This document shows positions 32,806 through 44,176 of a stretch of 64,000 bases of DNA, piece by piece. The DNA comes from Chitinibacter sp. SCUT-21. Lineage in GTDB: Bacteria; Pseudomonadota; Gammaproteobacteria; Burkholderiales; Chitinibacteraceae. The translations under genes and the position numbers were made by a program. The DNA lies in assembly GCA_041874755.1 (NCBI GenBank), contig CP102611.1, positions 1,488,001-1,552,000 of the forward strand, given 5' to 3'. Every line of letters starts with the position of its first letter. Within the stretch, counting starts at the first letter, position 1. The notes under the pieces were generated by a model. The model did not search any database and was not told where the DNA came from. It worked only from the letters and a program-made list of their open reading frames with translations.

Positions 32806-33198
32806 TTAGATACGACGCTTTTTCGCAGGACGGCAGCCGTTGTGCGGAACAGGCGTCACATCCGAGATGCTAGTGATCTTGAAGCCCAATGCGTTTAAAG
32901 CACGCACTGAAGATTCACGACCAGGACCCGGACCCTTGATGCGTACTTCTAGGTTTTTAACACCATATTCTTGGGCAACTTTACCAGCTGCTTCTGCGGC
33001 AACCTGTGCAGCAAAAGGTGTACTTTTACGAGAGCCTTTGAAACCAGCACCGCCCGAGGTAGCCCAAGATAAAGCATTGCCTTGGCGATCAGTGATGGTA
33101 ATGATCGTGTTATTGAAAGAAGCGTGAACGTGCACGATTCCTTCAGACACACTCTTTTTGACTTTCTTACGTACACGAGCTGTGTTTGCTTTAGCCAT
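32806..33198 (-). CDS. rpsK: 30S ribosomal protein S11
   Basis: 130 residues with the S11 motifs [17 protein letters not shown] and the C-terminal [18 protein letters not shown]. In line between rpsM and rpsD. Confidence 0.98.
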   Translation of the reverse strand: MAKANTARVRKKVKKSVSEGIVHVHASFNNTIITITDRQGNALSWATSGGAGFKGSRKSTPFAAQVAAEAAGKVAQEYGVKNLEVRIKGPGPGRESSVRALNALGFKITSISDVTPVPHNGCRPAKKRRI

Positions 33199-33213
33199 AA
33201 TTTATGTCCTTAA

Positions 33214-33576
33214 TTACTTCTTGCCAGCGATAGACTTGCGAGGACCCTTACGAGTGCGCGCATTTGTCTTAGTACGCTGACCGCGAACTGGCAGGCCTTT
33301 GCGATGGCGGAAACCACGATAGCAACCAAGATCCATAAGGCGCTTGATGCTCATAGTTACCTCACGACGCAGATCACCTTCAACAGTGAATTTGCCTACT
33401 TCGTCACGTAGTTTTTCAAGTTCAACATCACTGAGATCTTTAACTTTCTTGCTTGGCTCAATTGCAGTAGTAGCACAAATCGCTTTAGCGCGAGTTTGAC
33501 CAATACCGTAAATAGCCTGAAGACCGATCACAGTATGCTGATGATTAGGTATGTTAACCCCAGCAATACGGGCCAT
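33214..33576 (-). CDS. rpsM: 30S ribosomal protein S13
   Basis: 120 residues, [20 protein letters not shown], with the basic C-terminal tail [19 protein letters not shown] that contacts the P-site tRNA. Confidence 0.98.
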   Translation of the reverse strand: MARIAGVNIPNHQHTVIGLQAIYGIGQTRAKAICATTAIEPSKKVKDLSDVELEKLRDEVGKFTVEGDLRREVTMSIKRLMDLGCYRGFRHRKGLPVRGQRTKTNARTRKGPRKSIAGKK

Positions 33577-33634
33577 ACTTCTTACCCCAGGTTAAAAAGT
33601 GGTGGATTTTAACACCAATAGCCGATTGACTCAA

Positions 33635-33748
33635 TCAGCCTTGACGCTGCTTGTGCCGTGGGTCAGTACAAATTACACGCACAATACGATTGCGACGGAT
33701 AATTTTGCAGTTACGGCAGATTTTCTTGACCGATGCTTGAACTCTCAT
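33635..33748 (-). CDS. rpmJ: 50S ribosomal protein L36
   Basis: 37 residues, [19 protein letters not shown] and on to [11 protein letters not shown]. The zinc ligands are the CxxC pair, a later Cys and a His, so this is the zinc-binding form of L36. It opens the alpha operon. infA, which lies between secY and rpmJ in Neisseria, is absent here. Confidence 0.97.
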   Translation of the reverse strand: MRVQASVKKICRNCKIIRRNRIVRVICTDPRHKQRQG

Positions 33749-33871
33749 GGTCTATCCTTTGAGAACAAAGTAAAATCCCAGCCAACAAAATCATTGACTG
33801 GAACACGTTGCAACTACTGTTTTTGACAATTGCACCAAAACCAGCACAATCGAATTCCAGTAAAGCCCACG

Positions 33872-33880
33872 ACTATAACA
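33872..33880 (-). promoter_or_regulatory. Candidate extended -10 promoter for rpmJ and the alpha operon
   Basis: The minus strand reads TGTTATAGT (TGn plus -10 TATAGT) about 125 bp before rpmJ, downstream of the secY terminator. No good -35 is present, as expected for an extended -10 site. Confidence 0.5.
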
Positions 33881-33924
33881 CGTGAATCAAAACTAGAAAA
33901 GAAAAAACAGCAGCCACACGTCCG

Positions 33925-33959
33925 ATAAAAGAAAAGATCTTAATCAATTAAGATCTTTT
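33925..33959 (-). terminator. Terminator of the spc operon (after secY)
   Basis: Perfect inverted repeat with arms 33932-33944/33947-33959 (AAAAGATCTTAAT and complement), effectively an 11-bp stem. On the minus strand the T-rich side ends TTTTCTTTT. Confidence 0.82.
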
Positions 33960-34005
33960 CCATTCATGCTTCGCAAAAATAAGTTTTGAAGCTTAACAAC
34001 TAGAT

Positions 34006-35313
34006 TTACGAACCTTTAAAATTAGCCTTCTTGAGCAGGCTATCGTATTGGTGCGACAGAACATATGACTGCATCTGAGCCATGAAATCCATCGTAACAA
34101 CAACCAAGATTAGCAGAGAAGTACCACCAAAATAGAATGGGACATTCCACTTCAAAATCAAGAACTCTGGGATCAAGCAAACCAGCGTAATATACACAGC
34201 GCCGATCAGAGTTAGTTTCATAATCAATTTTTCAATGTACTTAGCAGTGTGGTCACCAGGGCGATAACCAGGAACCATAGCACCACTCTTCTTCAAATTC
34301 TCTGCTGTTTCACGTGGATTAAATACAAGCGCAGTATAAAAATAACAGAAAAAGATAATAGCAGCAGCGTAACACAGCACATAAAGCGGCTGACCAGGGT
34401 GCAATTTATCACCAATAGTCTTCAGCCAAGAGAAATGCTCACTATTGCCGGTCCACGACAACACTGTCGCTGGAAATAGGATGATCGAAGAAGCGAAGAT
34501 CGGCGGAATCACACCAGCCATATTCAGCTTCAAAGGCAAATGTGAACTTTGAGCCTGCATCAAACGATTGCCTACTTGACGTTTTGCGTACTGGATCGGA
34601 ACTTTACGTTGACCACGCTCTACAAATACCACTGCAGCAGTTAGCAAAATCACGCCAACGAACAGAAACAGCACCAATAGGATAGGCAGAGCACCTTGAG
34701 ACGTTAGACTCAAAGTCTTACCAATCGCAGAAGGAACCCCAGAGGCAATACCTGCGCAAATAATAATTGAAATACCGTTACCGATACCACGCTCGGTGAT
34801 TTGCTCACCAAGCCACATCAAGAACATCGTACCTGTAACTAAAGAAACCATTGTTACAGCAACAAACAACCATTGATCCATAACAACCAAATTTGGTTGC
34901 TTGAATAGCATCAGGGCAATACCGAAGCTCTGTGCAGTAGCAAGGAGGACGGTAAAGTAACGAGTATATTGCGTTAATTTACGGCGCCCAGCCTCACCTT
35001 CTTTCTTTAATTGCTTAAGGTTAGGCAGCACCTCACCAGCCAACTGAATGATAATCGACGCCGAAATATACGGCATGATACCAATAGCAAACACGGTAAA
35101 GCGTGACAAAGCACCACCGGAAAACATGTTAAACATATTTAACAAGCCGGTCTGCGAAGACTGGAACAAGTTTGCTAGCTCAACAGGGTTAATCCCTGGA
35201 ACAGGTATGTGCGCACCGATACGGTAGACAATCAATGCACCAACAACAAACCAAATACGTTTTTTTAGATCAGCAAATTTACTTGCTGAACCAGCCATTG
35301 CGGGATTTGCCAC
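34006..35313 (-). CDS. secY: Protein translocase subunit SecY
   Basis: The channel subunit of SecYEG. 435 residues with ten hydrophobic segments and the family signature [14 protein letters not shown]. The start is GTG at 35313 with AAGG six nt upstream; an in-frame ATG five codons later is the alternative. It is last in the spc operon, before the terminator at 33925-33959. Confidence 0.98.
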   Translation of the reverse strand: MANPAMAGSASKFADLKKRIWFVVGALIVYRIGAHIPVPGINPVELANLFQSSQTGLLNMFNMFSGGALSRFTVFAIGIMPYISASIIIQLAGEVLPNLKQLKKEGEAGRRKLTQYTRYFTVLLATAQSFGIALMLFKQPNLVVMDQWLFVAVTMVSLVTGTMFLMWLGEQITERGIGNGISIIICAGIASGVPSAIGKTLSLTSQGALPILLVLFLFVGVILLTAAVVFVERGQRKVPIQYAKRQVGNRLMQAQSSHLPLKLNMAGVIPPIFASSIILFPATVLSWTGNSEHFSWLKTIGDKLHPGQPLYVLCYAAAIIFFCYFYTALVFNPRETAENLKKSGAMVPGYRPGDHTAKYIEKLIMKLTLIGAVYITLVCLIPEFLILKWNVPFYFGGTSLLILVVVTMDFMAQMQSYVLSHQYDSLLKKANFKGS

Positions 35314-35338
35314 GTTCTGCCTTAACCTTTAAGAATTA

Positions 35339-35773
35339 TTACTCACCAACAGAACCACCAGCAGCTTCAATCGCAGCCTTAGCGCCCTTAGTAGCCAAAA
35401 CACCTTTCAATGTTACAGCTTTTTCAATCGCACCAGACAATACAACTTTGCAGCTAATAGAATGCTGAGAAATCAAACCAGCTTGAACCAAGCTAAGCAT
35501 GTCGATTTCAGTGATTGGCAACGCTTGCAACTCAGACAGAGTCACTTCTGCATTTTTGCCTTGAGCCAAAGATTTGAAACCACGTTTTGGCAAGCGGCGT
35601 TGCAAAGGCATTTGACCGCCTTCAAAACCTACTTTATGGAAACCACCAGAACGTGACTTTTGACCTTTGTGACCACGGCCGCAAGTTTTACCCAAACCCG
35701 AACCGATACCACGACCAACACGCTTGCTAGAGTGCTTAGCACCAACGCCAGGAGTTAAAGTATTCAGTTCCAT
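35339..35773 (-). CDS. rplO: 50S ribosomal protein L15
   Basis: 144 residues from ATG 35773, [20 protein letters not shown], then the Gly-rich [20 protein letters not shown]. The start lies one base after the rpmD stop. Confidence 0.98.
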   Translation of the reverse strand: MELNTLTPGVGAKHSSKRVGRGIGSGLGKTCGRGHKGQKSRSGGFHKVGFEGGQMPLQRRLPKRGFKSLAQGKNAEVTLSELQALPITEIDMLSLVQAGLISQHSISCKVVLSGAIEKAVTLKGVLATKGAKAAIEAAGGSVGE

Positions 35774-35774
35774 T

Positions 35775-35960
35775 TTAACCCTCAACCTTTAGCAAGTAGC
35801 TAATCTTGTTAACCATACCACGGTTTTCAGGTGTATCGATAACAACAGCAGAGCTGTTTGTTTTACGAAGACCTAAACCACGAGCGCAGGCTTTGTGCGA
35901 CTCAAGGCGACCAATCAAGCTTTTAACCAAAGTCACTTTAATTGTTTTAACGTCGCTCAT
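35775..35960 (-). CDS. rpmD: 50S ribosomal protein L30
   Basis: 61 residues, [20 protein letters not shown], the short bacterial L30. The ATG overlaps the rpsE stop (ATGA). Confidence 0.97.
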   Translation of the reverse strand: MSDVKTIKVTLVKSLIGRLESHKACARGLGLRKTNSSAVVIDTPENRGMVNKISYLLKVEG

Positions 35961-36472
35961 TGTGCACCCCCAAGAATCTCTTCAACTGACTTGCCGCGTT
36001 TAGCAGCAATTTCAGCCGGTGTATGCAATTTAGACAAACCATCTAATGTTGCACGTACGATATTGTATGGGTTTGTTGAGCCATGGCATTTAGCAGTGAT
36101 GTTATGAATACCCATAACTTCAAAAACCGCACGCATAGGGCCGCCAGCAATGATACCAGTACCTTCAGGAGCAGGCTGCATAAATACGGTTGTAGCACCA
36201 TGCTTACCGAATACTGTATGTTGCACAGTCCCGTTCCGCAGATTAACTTTAACCATCTTGCGACGAGCTTCTTCCATCGCTTTTTGTACAGCTACAGGCA
36301 CTTCTTTAGACTTGCCCTTACCCATACCAACGCCACCATCACCATCACCAACGACAGTAAGAGCAGCAAAACCAAGGATACGACCGCCTTTAACGACTTT
36401 AGTAACGCGATTAACGCTTACCATCTTCTCACGAAGGCCGTCCTGACGATCTTCCATTTCGTTCTTAGCCAT
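35957..36472 (-). CDS. rpsE: 30S ribosomal protein S5
   Basis: 171 residues. The S5 double-stranded-RNA-binding region has [20 protein letters not shown] and the C-terminal domain has [18 protein letters not shown]. The loop where spectinomycin-resistance mutations map looks like wild type. Confidence 0.98.
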   Translation of the reverse strand: MAKNEMEDRQDGLREKMVSVNRVTKVVKGGRILGFAALTVVGDGDGGVGMGKGKSKEVPVAVQKAMEEARRKMVKVNLRNGTVQHTVFGKHGATTVFMQPAPEGTGIIAGGPMRAVFEVMGIHNITAKCHGSTNPYNIVRATLDGLSKLHTPAEIAAKRGKSVEEILGGAQ

Positions 36473-36486
36473 TATTTGAACTCCAA

Positions 36487-36840
36487 TTAGAAGACGAGGC
36501 CAGCTTCACGAGCCGCTTCAGCCAACGCCTTAACGCGGCCGTGGTATTGGAAACCTGAGCGATCGAAAGCAACGTTTTGAACACCAGCTGCTTTTGCTTT
36601 TTCAGCAATCAGCTTACCAACAGCTACCGCACTAGCAACGTTACCGCCATTCTTAACTTCAGAACGCAGAGCTGCTTCAAGTGTATTAGCTGAAGCCAAA
36701 ACTTTACTGCCAGTCTCATCAATGATCTGAGCGTAAATATGGCTATTGGTACGATGCACAGACAGACGCACGACCTTGAGCTCCGCAATCTTGGCACGGG
36801 TTTTACGTGCACGGCGAAGTCTGCTTTGATTCTTATCCAT
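36487..36840 (-). CDS. rplR: 50S ribosomal protein L18
   Basis: 117 residues. The 5S-binding L18 core [17 protein letters not shown] and the C-terminal [19 protein letters not shown] are conserved. Confidence 0.98.
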   Translation of the reverse strand: MDKNQSRLRRARKTRAKIAELKVVRLSVHRTNSHIYAQIIDETGSKVLASANTLEAALRSEVKNGGNVASAVAVGKLIAEKAKAAGVQNVAFDRSGFQYHGRVKALAEAAREAGLVF

Positions 36841-36853
36841 AATTTAGCCTCGA

Positions 36854-37387
36854 TTACTTCTTCTTGGTTTCTTTGATAACAACCACTTCATCAGCATAAC
36901 GAACACCCTTGCCTTTATAAGGCTCTGGAGAACGGTAAGCGCGAATTTCAGCTGCTACTTGGCCAAGAAGTTGTTTATCGGCACCCTTTAAGATGATCTC
37001 AGTCTGAGACGGAGTCTCACACTTGATACCTGCGGGCATTTGATGCGCTACTGGGTGCGAAAAACCCAAAGACAAATTCAGCACATCACCTTGAGCTTGG
37101 GCACGGTAACCAACACCTACAAGCGTCAATTTACGCTCGAAGCCTTTGTTTACACCCGCCACCATGTTGTTCACCAGTGCACGCAATGTACCAGACATTG
37201 AGCGAGCAAACTTGCTATTGCCATTAGCCGCAAAAACGACAGAACCGTCTTTAACCTCTACTGCAACCTCAGAAACAACTGGATGAGATAAAGTACCTTG
37301 CGGGCCTTTAACTTCAATTTTGCCTTGGCCGAGTTTTACTTCGACGCCAGCTGGAATTGCAACCGGATTTTTAGCTACGCGAGACAT
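36854..37387 (-). CDS. rplF: 50S ribosomal protein L6
   Basis: 177 residues, [20 protein letters not shown], with the C-terminal signature [19 protein letters not shown]. Confidence 0.98.
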   Translation of the reverse strand: MSRVAKNPVAIPAGVEVKLGQGKIEVKGPQGTLSHPVVSEVAVEVKDGSVVFAANGNSKFARSMSGTLRALVNNMVAGVNKGFERKLTLVGVGYRAQAQGDVLNLSLGFSHPVAHQMPAGIKCETPSQTEIILKGADKQLLGQVAAEIRAYRSPEPYKGKGVRYADEVVVIKETKKK

Positions 37388-37399
37388 TGTGACACCTCA

Positions 37400-37792
37400 T
37401 CAAGCAACGATGCACAGCAACTCGCCACCAATACCATTGGCACGCGCTTTGCGGTCGGTCATCACACCCTTGGAAGTGGACAGAATCGCCACGCCAAGAC
37501 CATTCATCACACTTGGGATGTCGCTAGTACCGCGATAATCACGCAAGCCTGGTTTTGAAACACGGTCGAGACGCTCAATAACTGGGCGACCAGCGTAGTA
37601 TTTCAATTCGATCGTCAAAACTGGCTTAACCTCACCACTTACAACGAACGATTCAACATAACCTTCTTCATGCAGTACTTTTGCAATTGCAACCTTCAAC
37701 TTAGAAGATGGCATTACTACCGAAGCTTTATCAGCGCGCTGAGCATTGCGAATACGAGTCAGCATATCGGCGATAGGATCATGCATTGCCAT
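37400..37792 (-). CDS. rpsH: 30S ribosomal protein S8
   Basis: 130 residues, [18 protein letters not shown]. Its C-terminus has [21 protein letters not shown]8 is the known repressor of the spc operon in E. coli. GGAG lies 9 nt before ATG 37792. Confidence 0.98.
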   Translation of the reverse strand: MAMHDPIADMLTRIRNAQRADKASVVMPSSKLKVAIAKVLHEEGYVESFVVSGEVKPVLTIELKYYAGRPVIERLDRVSKPGLRDYRGTSDIPSVMNGLGVAILSTSKGVMTDRKARANGIGGELLCIVA

Positions 37793-37807
37793 GTTATTTC
37801 TCTCCTA

Positions 37808-38113
37808 TTACCAGCTTGCTTTAACAAGACCCGGGATTTCGCCTTTGAAAGCGAGATCGCGCAACTTGCTACGGCCAAGACCAAACTTACGATATACACC
37901 ACGCGAACGACCAGTCAATTTGCAACGGTTGTGCAAACGTACAGGTGAAGAATTACGTGGCAACTGCTGGAGTTTCAAACGAGCTTGGAATTGATCTTCC
38001 TCGCTCGCACTTTGGTCGTTAATAATGACCAGAAGTTTTTCGCGTTTTGCTGCGTATTTAGCAACTACTGCCGCACGCTTAGCTTCACGATTAATCAGTG
38101 CAAGTTTTGCCAT
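37808..38113 (-). CDS. rpsN: 30S ribosomal protein S14 (long, zinc-free form)
   Basis: 101 residues from ATG 38113, [20 protein letters not shown]. The CxxC pairs of the zinc-binding S14 are missing, so this is the 101-residue C-minus form. The ORF's upstream extension is not conserved. Confidence 0.97.
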   Translation of the reverse strand: MAKLALINREAKRAAVVAKYAAKREKLLVIINDQSASEEDQFQARLKLQQLPRNSSPVRLHNRCKLTGRSRGVYRKFGLGRSKLRDLAFKGEIPGLVKASW

Positions 38114-38120
38114 GATCGCC

Positions 38121-38660
38121 TCAATTCTTGAACGGGAACTTAAAGGCTGCGAGCAATGCGCGCGCTTCCTCATCAGTCTTAGCCGTAGTCGTAATGGTAA
38201 TGTTCATGCCACGCAAAGCATCAATCTTATCGTACTCGATTTCCGGGAAGATGATCTGCTCTTTAACGCCCATGTTGAAGTTGCCGCGGCCATCAAAAGA
38301 TTTGCCACCAACACCACGGAAGTCACGTACACGTGGAAGTGCAATCGTCACCAAACGATCTAAGAATTCGTACATACGTTCACGACGCAAAGTTACCTTG
38401 CAACCAACTGGGTAACCATCACGAATTTTAAAACCTGCGATCGATTTTTTCGATTTTGTCACTACTGGCTTTTGACCTGCGATTTTCTGCATGTCGCCAA
38501 CAGCAAACTCCATTACTTTTTTATCTGCAACTGCTTCGCCAACACCCATATTGATTGTAATTTTCTCAATACGCGGTACTTGCATAGCTGATTTGTAGCC
38601 AAATTGTTTTACCAATTCAGGAACGATCTTGCTTTCATATACTTCTTGAAAACGAGCCAT
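38121..38660 (-). CDS. rplE: 50S ribosomal protein L5
   Basis: 179 residues, with [16 protein letters not shown] and the C-terminal [16 protein letters not shown]. It binds 5S rRNA with L18. Confidence 0.98.
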   Translation of the reverse strand: MARFQEVYESKIVPELVKQFGYKSAMQVPRIEKITINMGVGEAVADKKVMEFAVGDMQKIAGQKPVVTKSKKSIAGFKIRDGYPVGCKVTLRRERMYEFLDRLVTIALPRVRDFRGVGGKSFDGRGNFNMGVKEQIIFPEIEYDKIDALRGMNITITTTAKTDEEARALLAAFKFPFKN

Positions 38661-38671
38661 TGTAATTCCCC

Positions 38672-38992
38672 TTAGGCGCCGACAACTTCGCCGCTAGACT
38701 TGAAAACGCGAACTTTTTTGCCGTCTTCAAGAGTCTTGAAGCCAACACGGTCTGCTTTACCAGTCTTAGCATTGAAAATAGCAACATTAGATACGTGAAC
38801 TGGCATAGTCAGCTCAACGATACCACCTTGCACACCGCGCATTGGATTAGGCTTCTGGTGCTTCTTAACAACGTTAACACCTTCAACAACAACACGATCA
38901 GTAGCAGGCAGTGCGCGCACAACAGTGCCACGCTTACCTTTATCTTTGCCAGTGAGAACTACAACTTCATCGCCTTTGCGAATCTTATTCAT
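38672..38992 (-). CDS. rplX: 50S ribosomal protein L24
   Basis: 106 residues, a KOW-motif protein ([21 protein letters not shown]). Confidence 0.97.
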   Translation of the reverse strand: MNKIRKGDEVVVLTGKDKGKRGTVVRALPATDRVVVEGVNVVKKHQKPNPMRGVQGGIVELTMPVHVSNVAIFNAKTGKADRVGFKTLEDGKKVRVFKSSGEVVGA

Positions 38993-39004
38993 ACTGGATT
39001 CCTC

Positions 39005-39373
39005 TTATAAAACTTCTGGCGCAAGCGATACAATCTTCATAAAGCGCTCAGTACGCAATTCACGCGTAACTGGCCCGAAGATACGAGTACCGATTGGCTC
39101 GAGTTTTGCATTAAGAAGAACAGCAGCATTACCGTCGAACTTAATCAACGCGCCATCAGCACGACGAACACCTTTAGCAGTACGAACAACTACGGCGTTG
39201 TATACATCACCCTTCTTCACGCGTCCGCGAGGGGCCGCATCCTTGATGCTCACCTTAATGATGTCACCAACAGATGCATAACGACGCTTAGAGCCACCCA
39301 ACACTTTGATACACATAACTGAACGTGCACCAGTGTTATCAGCAACCTCTAGCTTTGATTGCATTTGAATCAT
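39005..39373 (-). CDS. rplN: 50S ribosomal protein L14
   Basis: 122 residues, [21 protein letters not shown] strong GGAGGT ribosome-binding site precedes the ATG. It is first in the spc operon, preceded by a terminator and a structured leader. Confidence 0.98.
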   Translation of the reverse strand: MIQMQSKLEVADNTGARSVMCIKVLGGSKRRYASVGDIIKVSIKDAAPRGRVKKGDVYNAVVVRTAKGVRRADGALIKFDGNAAVLLNAKLEPIGTRIFGPVTRELRTERFMKIVSLAPEVL

Positions 39374-39397
39374 TTAGAACAAACCTCCAACTTAATC

Positions 39398-39425
39398 CAC
39401 CTGATTAGCCTGGTTCAACCAGGTG
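39398..39425 (-). promoter_or_regulatory. Leader with mutually exclusive hairpins before rplN
   Basis: CACCTG (39398-39403) can pair with CAGGTG (39420-39425). CCTGGTT (39409-39415) can pair with AACCAGG (39417-39423). The second arms overlap, so the two hairpins cannot form fully together. The element is 25-50 nt before the rplN start, beside its ribosome-binding site. Confidence 0.45.
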
Positions 39426-39504
39426 CCCGGATGAACCGAGCCAAGAGTGGCCAGTTTTGGATCCCGATGGGAAAACAGCGCACCACGCAAGCATGACACG
39501 CAAG

Positions 39505-39538
39505 GAAAACGGGCATTCTACACAAGTTAGAATGCCCG
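39505..39538 (-). terminator. Terminator after rpsQ (end of the S10 operon)
   Basis: An 11-bp perfect stem, arms 39510-39520 and 39528-39538 (CGGGCATTCTA and complement), with TTTTCC after it on the minus strand. It lies 30 bp past rpsQ in the 194-bp gap that splits the S10 and spc operons. Confidence 0.78.
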
Positions 39539-39567
39539 CGCAAGCAGTATACGTTATTTAATCGAAA

Positions 39568-39831
39568 TTAAATAACGCGTGCTTTTTCTACCAGGCCAGT
39601 TACAGCCCAAGATTTAGTCTTAGACAATGGACGGCACTCTTCAATCGTCACAACATCGCCTTCAGCGTATTGATTCGACTCATCGTGCGCATGGTATTTT
39701 TTAGATTGACGAACCATCTTGCCGTAGAGTGGGTGTTTAACCAAACGCTCAACAAGAACAGTTACAGTCTTATCCATTTTATTGCTAACCACTCGACCAG
39801 TCAGCGTACGCTTGAGTTTAGCTTCGCTCAT
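39568..39831 (-). CDS. rpsQ: 30S ribosomal protein S17
   Basis: 87 residues from ATG 39831, [20 protein letters not shown], with the S17 signature [18 protein letters not shown]. The ORF's 32-residue upstream extension overlaps rpmC and is rejected. Confidence 0.97.
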   Translation of the reverse strand: MSEAKLKRTLTGRVVSNKMDKTVTVLVERLVKHPLYGKMVRQSKKYHAHDESNQYAEGDVVTIEECRPLSKTKSWAVTGLVEKARVI

Positions 39832-39832
39832 A

Positions 39833-40021
39833 TTAGGCAGCCTTCTGAGTGAGAACGGTAAGAACGCGCGCAATATCTTTACGCACACGCTTGAGTTCGC
39901 TTGTGTTAGCCAATTGGCCGGTCGCATGCTGCATGCGAAGGCTAAACTTGGCTTTCAGCAGCGCCGTCAATTCGCCCTTCAGCTCTTCAACGGATTTCTG
40001 TTGCAGTTCAGTCGCTTTCAT
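39833..40021 (-). CDS. rpmC: 50S ribosomal protein L29
   Basis: 62 residues, [19 protein letters not shown], with the L29 helix [15 protein letters not shown]. Two adjacent ATG codons exist at 40024 and 40021. I chose 40021 because neisserial L29 begins MKA. It overlaps the rplP stop. Confidence 0.96.
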   Translation of the reverse strand: MKATELQQKSVEELKGELTALLKAKFSLRMQHATGQLANTSELKRVRKDIARVLTVLTQKAA

Positions 40022-40437
40022 CATTGCCCCACTTGGCGAGAAACCATGGTCACAGCAAAAGGAAGCTTAGCAGAAGCCAAACGGAAGGCCTCGCGTGCAA
40101 TCTCTTCTGACACACCATTCAATTCATACAAAACTTTACCAGGCTGAATTTCAGCTACGTAGTAGTCAGGAGAACCCTTACCCCCACCCATACGAACTTC
40201 AGCTGGTTTAGTAGAAATTGGCTTATCTGGGAACACACGAATCCACACACGGCCACCACGCTTGATATAACGCGTAATAGCACGACGAGCAGATTCAATT
40301 TGGCGCGCAGTCAAACGACCACGGCTAGTTGCTTTCAGACCAAACTCGCCGAATGCAACTGTGTTACCGCGAGTAGCGATACCTGTATTGCGGCCCTTTT
40401 GGACCTTACGGAATTTGAGTCTAGTTGGCTGCAGCAT
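40021..40437 (-). CDS. rplP: 50S ribosomal protein L16
   Basis: 138 residues, [19 protein letters not shown], with the conserved basic core [19 protein letters not shown]. It overlaps the end of rpsC by 17 nt. Confidence 0.98.
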   Translation of the reverse strand: MLQPTRLKFRKVQKGRNTGIATRGNTVAFGEFGLKATSRGRLTARQIESARRAITRYIKRGGRVWIRVFPDKPISTKPAEVRMGGGKGSPDYYVAEIQPGKVLYELNGVSEEIAREAFRLASAKLPFAVTMVSRQVGQ

Positions 40438-41125
40438 TGCGAGGCCCCTTACGTGGTTTCTTCTGAGTTTCTACAGGCTCAGCAGCAGATTTTTCACCTG
40501 GCTTAACATCACCCTTATACACCCAAACTTTTACGCCGATAATACCGTAGGTAGTCTTAGCTTCAGATGTTGCGTAATCGATATCCGCACGCAAAGTATG
40601 CAAAGGCACACGACCCTCACGATACCATTCAGTACGCGCAATCTCGATACCATTCAGACGACCTGAAGACATAATCTTGATACCTTGAGCACCAAGACGC
40701 ATTGCATTTTGCATTGCACGCTTCATGGCACGACGGAACATAACGCGCTTTTCAAGCTGAGCAGTGATGCTATCAGCAATGATTTGCGCATCGATTTCAG
40801 GCTTGCGCACTTCTTCGATGTTCACATGCACAGGCACGTTCAAGATTTTTTGCAACTGAGCCTTCAACTGCTCAATATCTTCGCCTTTTTTACCAATTAC
40901 AACACCTGGACGAGCCGAGTAAATGGTAACTTTAGCATTTTTAGCTGGACGCTCAATAACGACACGACTAACAGCAGCACCGGCCAATTTCTTTTTCAAG
41001 AAATCACGCACTTCGATGTCTTCATTCAACATCTTAGCGAAATTAGCACTGTTGGCGTACCAACGAGAAGACCAGTTTTTTGTTACAGGTAAACGAAAAC
41101 CTGTTGGATGAATTTTCTGACCCAT
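40421..41125 (-). CDS. rpsC: 30S ribosomal protein S3
   Basis: 234 residues from ATG 41125, [18 protein letters not shown]. It has a KH domain ([15 protein letters not shown]) and the C-terminal S3 domain ([20 protein letters not shown]). The upstream extension in the frame is rejected. Confidence 0.98.
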   Translation of the reverse strand: MGQKIHPTGFRLPVTKNWSSRWYANSANFAKMLNEDIEVRDFLKKKLAGAAVSRVVIERPAKNAKVTIYSARPGVVIGKKGEDIEQLKAQLQKILNVPVHVNIEEVRKPEIDAQIIADSITAQLEKRVMFRRAMKRAMQNAMRLGAQGIKIMSSGRLNGIEIARTEWYREGRVPLHTLRADIDYATSEAKTTYGIIGVKVWVYKGDVKPGEKSAAEPVETQKKPRKGPRNAAAN

Positions 41126-41135
41126 GAGTCGCTCC

Positions 41136-41465
41136 TTAATCGCCAACAGTGAGAGTAATGTGGCAAGTTTGCTTCTCAATACGATTACCACGGCCTTTAG
41201 CGCGCGCAGAGAATCGTTTTAAAGAAGGACCTTTGTCCACATAAATCGTTTTCACTTTGAGTGTGTCGATATCGGCACCTTCATTGTGCTCGGCATTGGC
41301 GATAGCCGACTCAAGAACCTTCTTGATCAAAACTGCACCCTTTTTAGGGCAGAAGGCCAGAATATTCAGCGCCTGCTCTACGGGCTTGCCACGAACGAGG
41401 TCTGCGACAAGACGCGCTTTCTGAGCTGAGAGGCGAGTGTTGCTTAGTACAGCAGATACTTGCAT
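41136..41465 (-). CDS. rplV: 50S ribosomal protein L22
   Basis: 109 residues, with [20 protein letters not shown] and the exit-tunnel loop sequence [16 protein letters not shown]. Confidence 0.98.
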   Translation of the reverse strand: MQVSAVLSNTRLSAQKARLVADLVRGKPVEQALNILAFCPKKGAVLIKKVLESAIANAEHNEGADIDTLKVKTIYVDKGPSLKRFSARAKGRGNRIEKQTCHITLTVGD

Positions 41466-41474
41466 TTCTTCACC

Positions 41475-41750
41475 TTATCGCTTGGATTTTTTGTCCGCGG
41501 CATGACCTTTAAATGTACGAGTCAACGCGAACTCGCCCAATTTATGGCCAACCATGTTTTCATTCACGTACACAGGAATGTGCTGCTTGCCGTTATGCAC
41601 AGCAATAGTCAAGCCAACAAAATCTGGCAAGATAGTAGAACGACGCGACCAAGTTTTAACTGGACGCTTATCGTTGTTAGCACGAGTGGTTTCAACTTTC
41701 TTCAGCAAGTGCAGGTCAACGAAAGGACCTTTTTTCACGGAACGTGCCAT
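41475..41750 (-). CDS. rpsS: 30S ribosomal protein S19
   Basis: 91 residues, [18 protein letters not shown], with the S19 signature [20 protein letters not shown]. Confidence 0.98.
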   Translation of the reverse strand: MARSVKKGPFVDLHLLKKVETTRANNDKRPVKTWSRRSTILPDFVGLTIAVHNGKQHIPVYVNENMVGHKLGEFALTRTFKGHAADKKSKR

Positions 41751-41756
41751 GTTGCA

Positions 41757-42590
41757 TTACCCCTTGTTCGCGAAACGACGACGGACAATCATATTGTTCG
41801 TACGCTTGTTACGACGAGTGCGATAGCCCTTAGTAGGTTGACCCCACGGACTAACTGGCACGCGACCTTCGCCTGTACGACCTTCACCACCACCGTGTGG
41901 GTGATCAACAGGGTTCATTGCAGTACCACGAACAGTAGGACGAATACCCAACCAGCGCTTAGCACCAGCCTTACCGTACGAGCGCAGGCTATGCTCACCA
42001 TTGCCAACTTCGCCAATAGTTGCGCGGCAATCTACGTGCACCTTGCGAATCTCACCCGAGCGCAAACGCAATTGAGCATAAGCACCTTCACGAGCCAACA
42101 ATTGAACGCTAGTACCAGCTGAACGAGCCAATTGAGCGCCTTTACCAGGCTGTAACTCAATGCAATGGATCGTCGAACCAACAGGAATATTACGGATCGG
42201 CAATGCATTACCAACTTTAATTGGTGCATCAGAGCCAGAAACCACAGACATACCAGCTGACAAGCCTTTAGGTGCAATAATGTAAGCACGCTCACCGTCT
42301 GCATAACAAAGCAAAGCAATATTTGCTGTACGATTTGGGTCGTACTCAAGACGCTCAACTTTAGCAACGATACCATCTTTATTGCGACGGAAATCGATCA
42401 AACGATAATGCTGCTTATGACCACCACCAATATGGCGTGTAGTGATATGACCATTATTATTACGGCCGCCAGTTTTAGACTTTTTCACCAACAAAGGAGC
42501 ATAAGGAGCACCTTTATGGAGATCAGGACTAACAACTTTAACAACCGCGCGGCGACCTGGTGATGTCGGTTTTACTTTAACCAAAGCCAT
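41757..42590 (-). CDS. rplB: 50S ribosomal protein L2
   Basis: 277 residues, [20 protein letters not shown], with the C-terminal signature [16 protein letters not shown] carrying the conserved His near the peptidyl-transferase centre. Confidence 0.99.
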   Translation of the reverse strand: MALVKVKPTSPGRRAVVKVVSPDLHKGAPYAPLLVKKSKTGGRNNNGHITTRHIGGGHKQHYRLIDFRRNKDGIVAKVERLEYDPNRTANIALLCYADGERAYIIAPKGLSAGMSVVSGSDAPIKVGNALPIRNIPVGSTIHCIELQPGKGAQLARSAGTSVQLLAREGAYAQLRLRSGEIRKVHVDCRATIGEVGNGEHSLRSYGKAGAKRWLGIRPTVRGTAMNPVDHPHGGGEGRTGEGRVPVSPWGQPTKGYRTRRNKRTNNMIVRRRFANKG

Positions 42591-42602
42591 TTCTCAGTCT
42601 CC

Positions 42603-42908
42603 TTATTGCGCAGAAGCCAAGTCAATTTCCTGACCGGCAACCAAGCTAACGTAGGCTTTCTTCCAATCCTTACGACGACCAGCTGTACGGCCGAAACGCT
42701 TAGACTTGCCTTTAACGTTAATTGTTGTTACTGCATCTACCTTTACTTTGAAAAGCAATTCCACTGCAGCCTTAATTTCGGCCTTAGTAGCATCGGTAGA
42801 TACGCGAAATACAACCTGCTCAGATTTTTCAGCCAACATAGTGCTTTTTTCAGACACTACTGGCGCCAAAATCACTTGCAACAGGCGATTTTCAGCGAAT
42901 TTGATCAT
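42603..42908 (-). CDS. rplW: 50S ribosomal protein L23
   Basis: 101 residues. It forms the exit-site dock for trigger factor and SRP. The signature region [20 protein letters not shown] is present. The ATG overlaps the rplD stop (ATGA). Confidence 0.98.
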   Translation of the reverse strand: MIKFAENRLLQVILAPVVSEKSTMLAEKSEQVVFRVSTDATKAEIKAAVELLFKVKVDAVTTINVKGKSKRFGRTAGRRKDWKKAYVSLVAGQEIDLASAQ

Positions 42909-43525
42909 GCGAACATCTCCTCAAACGCCTGAAGAGCTTCACGAGTCAAGACCACTTTCTTGAAACGCACCAAGCTAACAGGGTCAGCCTGAGCTGGCTC
43001 AAGAACCAGTACATGTGGCAAGTTACGTGAAGCAAGATACAGATTCTCATCCAATTCTTTCGTAACGATCAGCACGTTATCCAACTGCATTTCAGCCAAT
43101 TTCTGGGCAAATGCTTTTGTTTTTGGCGCTTCGAGAACAAAAGAATCAACAACCACCAAACGATCTTCACGCACTAATTGCGACAAAATTGTCGCAATAC
43201 CAGCACGGTACATTTTGCGGTTTACTTTATGAGAAAAATTCTCATCAGGGCTATTTGGGAAAGTACGACCACCACCACGCCACAATGGAGAAGAAGACAT
43301 ACCAGCGCGTGCGCGACCAGTACCTTTCTGACGCCAAGGCTTTTTGGTAGTGTGCTTAACATCGGTACGGTCTTTCTGAGCGCGATTACCGCTACGAGCA
43401 TTAGCAAAGTAGGCTGTTACTACTTGATGCACCAAAGCTTCATTAAATTCGCGACCAAACAAAGAATCCGAACCAGCAACGGCAGCTTGCGCCTCGCCTT
43501 TAAGATTTACAGATTTAAGTTCCAT
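42905..43525 (-). CDS. rplD: 50S ribosomal protein L4
   Basis: 206 residues. The extended loop [20 protein letters not shown] reaches the exit tunnel. In E. coli L4 represses its own operon by attenuation and translational control. It overlaps the rplC stop by one base (TAATG). Confidence 0.98.
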   Translation of the reverse strand: MELKSVNLKGEAQAAVAGSDSLFGREFNEALVHQVVTAYFANARSGNRAQKDRTDVKHTTKKPWRQKGTGRARAGMSSSPLWRGGGRTFPNSPDENFSHKVNRKMYRAGIATILSQLVREDRLVVVDSFVLEAPKTKAFAQKLAEMQLDNVLIVTKELDENLYLASRNLPHVLVLEPAQADPVSLVRFKKVVLTREALQAFEEMFA

Positions 43526-44169
43526 TACGCACCCACCTTCACGCCCGGACGAACGACAACTTGATTGCCTTTAGAGCCTGGGACACCACCCTTAACCAAC
43601 AGCAATTGACGCTCAGCATCAACGCGGACGATCTCCAGGTTTTGTACAGTACGCTTCTCGTTACCATACTGACCAGCCATACGCTTACCAGGGAATACAC
43701 GACCTGGATCCTGCGCCATACCGATCGAACCAGCAGAACGGTGAGATACAGAGTTACCATGCGACTCACGATTAGAGCTGAAGTGGTGACGCTTGATAAC
43801 ACCAGTAAAACCCTTACCTTGGGTTGTACCAGTCACATCAACGATCTGACCAACACTAAACATTTCTACAGACAGTGCATCACCAGCTTTCAAGCCAGCA
43901 ATTTTATCAGCTGACAAGCGGAACTCAACAAGAGCCTCACCAGCTTCTACACCAGCAGCAGCAAAGTGACCTGCTTCTGCTTTATTTACACGACTAGCTT
44001 TCTTAGCGCCGAAAGTCACTTGAACAGCTGAATAGCCATCCACTTCCTGCGTTTTGATTTGCGTGACGCGATTTGCGGCCATATCAAGCACCGTTACAGG
44101 GATAGACAAACCATCCTCTGCAAAGACGCGAGTCATGCCGACTTTGCGACCTACAAGACCTAAGCTCAT
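43525..44169 (-). CDS. rplC: 50S ribosomal protein L3
   Basis: 214 residues from ATG 44169, [20 protein letters not shown], with the conserved loop [20 protein letters not shown]. It is the first gene after the rpsJ terminator-like stem. Confidence 0.98.
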   Translation of the reverse strand: MSLGLVGRKVGMTRVFAEDGLSIPVTVLDMAANRVTQIKTQEVDGYSAVQVTFGAKKASRVNKAEAGHFAAAGVEAGEALVEFRLSADKIAGLKAGDALSVEMFSVGQIVDVTGTTQGKGFTGVIKRHHFSSNRESHGNSVSHRSAGSIGMAQDPGRVFPGKRMAGQYGNEKRTVQNLEIVRVDAERQLLLVKGGVPGSKGNQVVVRPGVKVGA

Positions 44170-44176
44170 AGTTATT

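Noticed and set aside
33749..34005. Possible infA (IF-1) between secY and rpmJ
   Set aside because: Looked for because of neisserial gene order, but no frame gives an IF-1 sequence; the gap reads as terminator plus promoter.
41460..42122. 220-residue plus-strand frame opposite rpsS and rplB
   Set aside because: It lies wholly antisense to two certain ribosomal protein genes; Thr/Asn-rich shadow translation.
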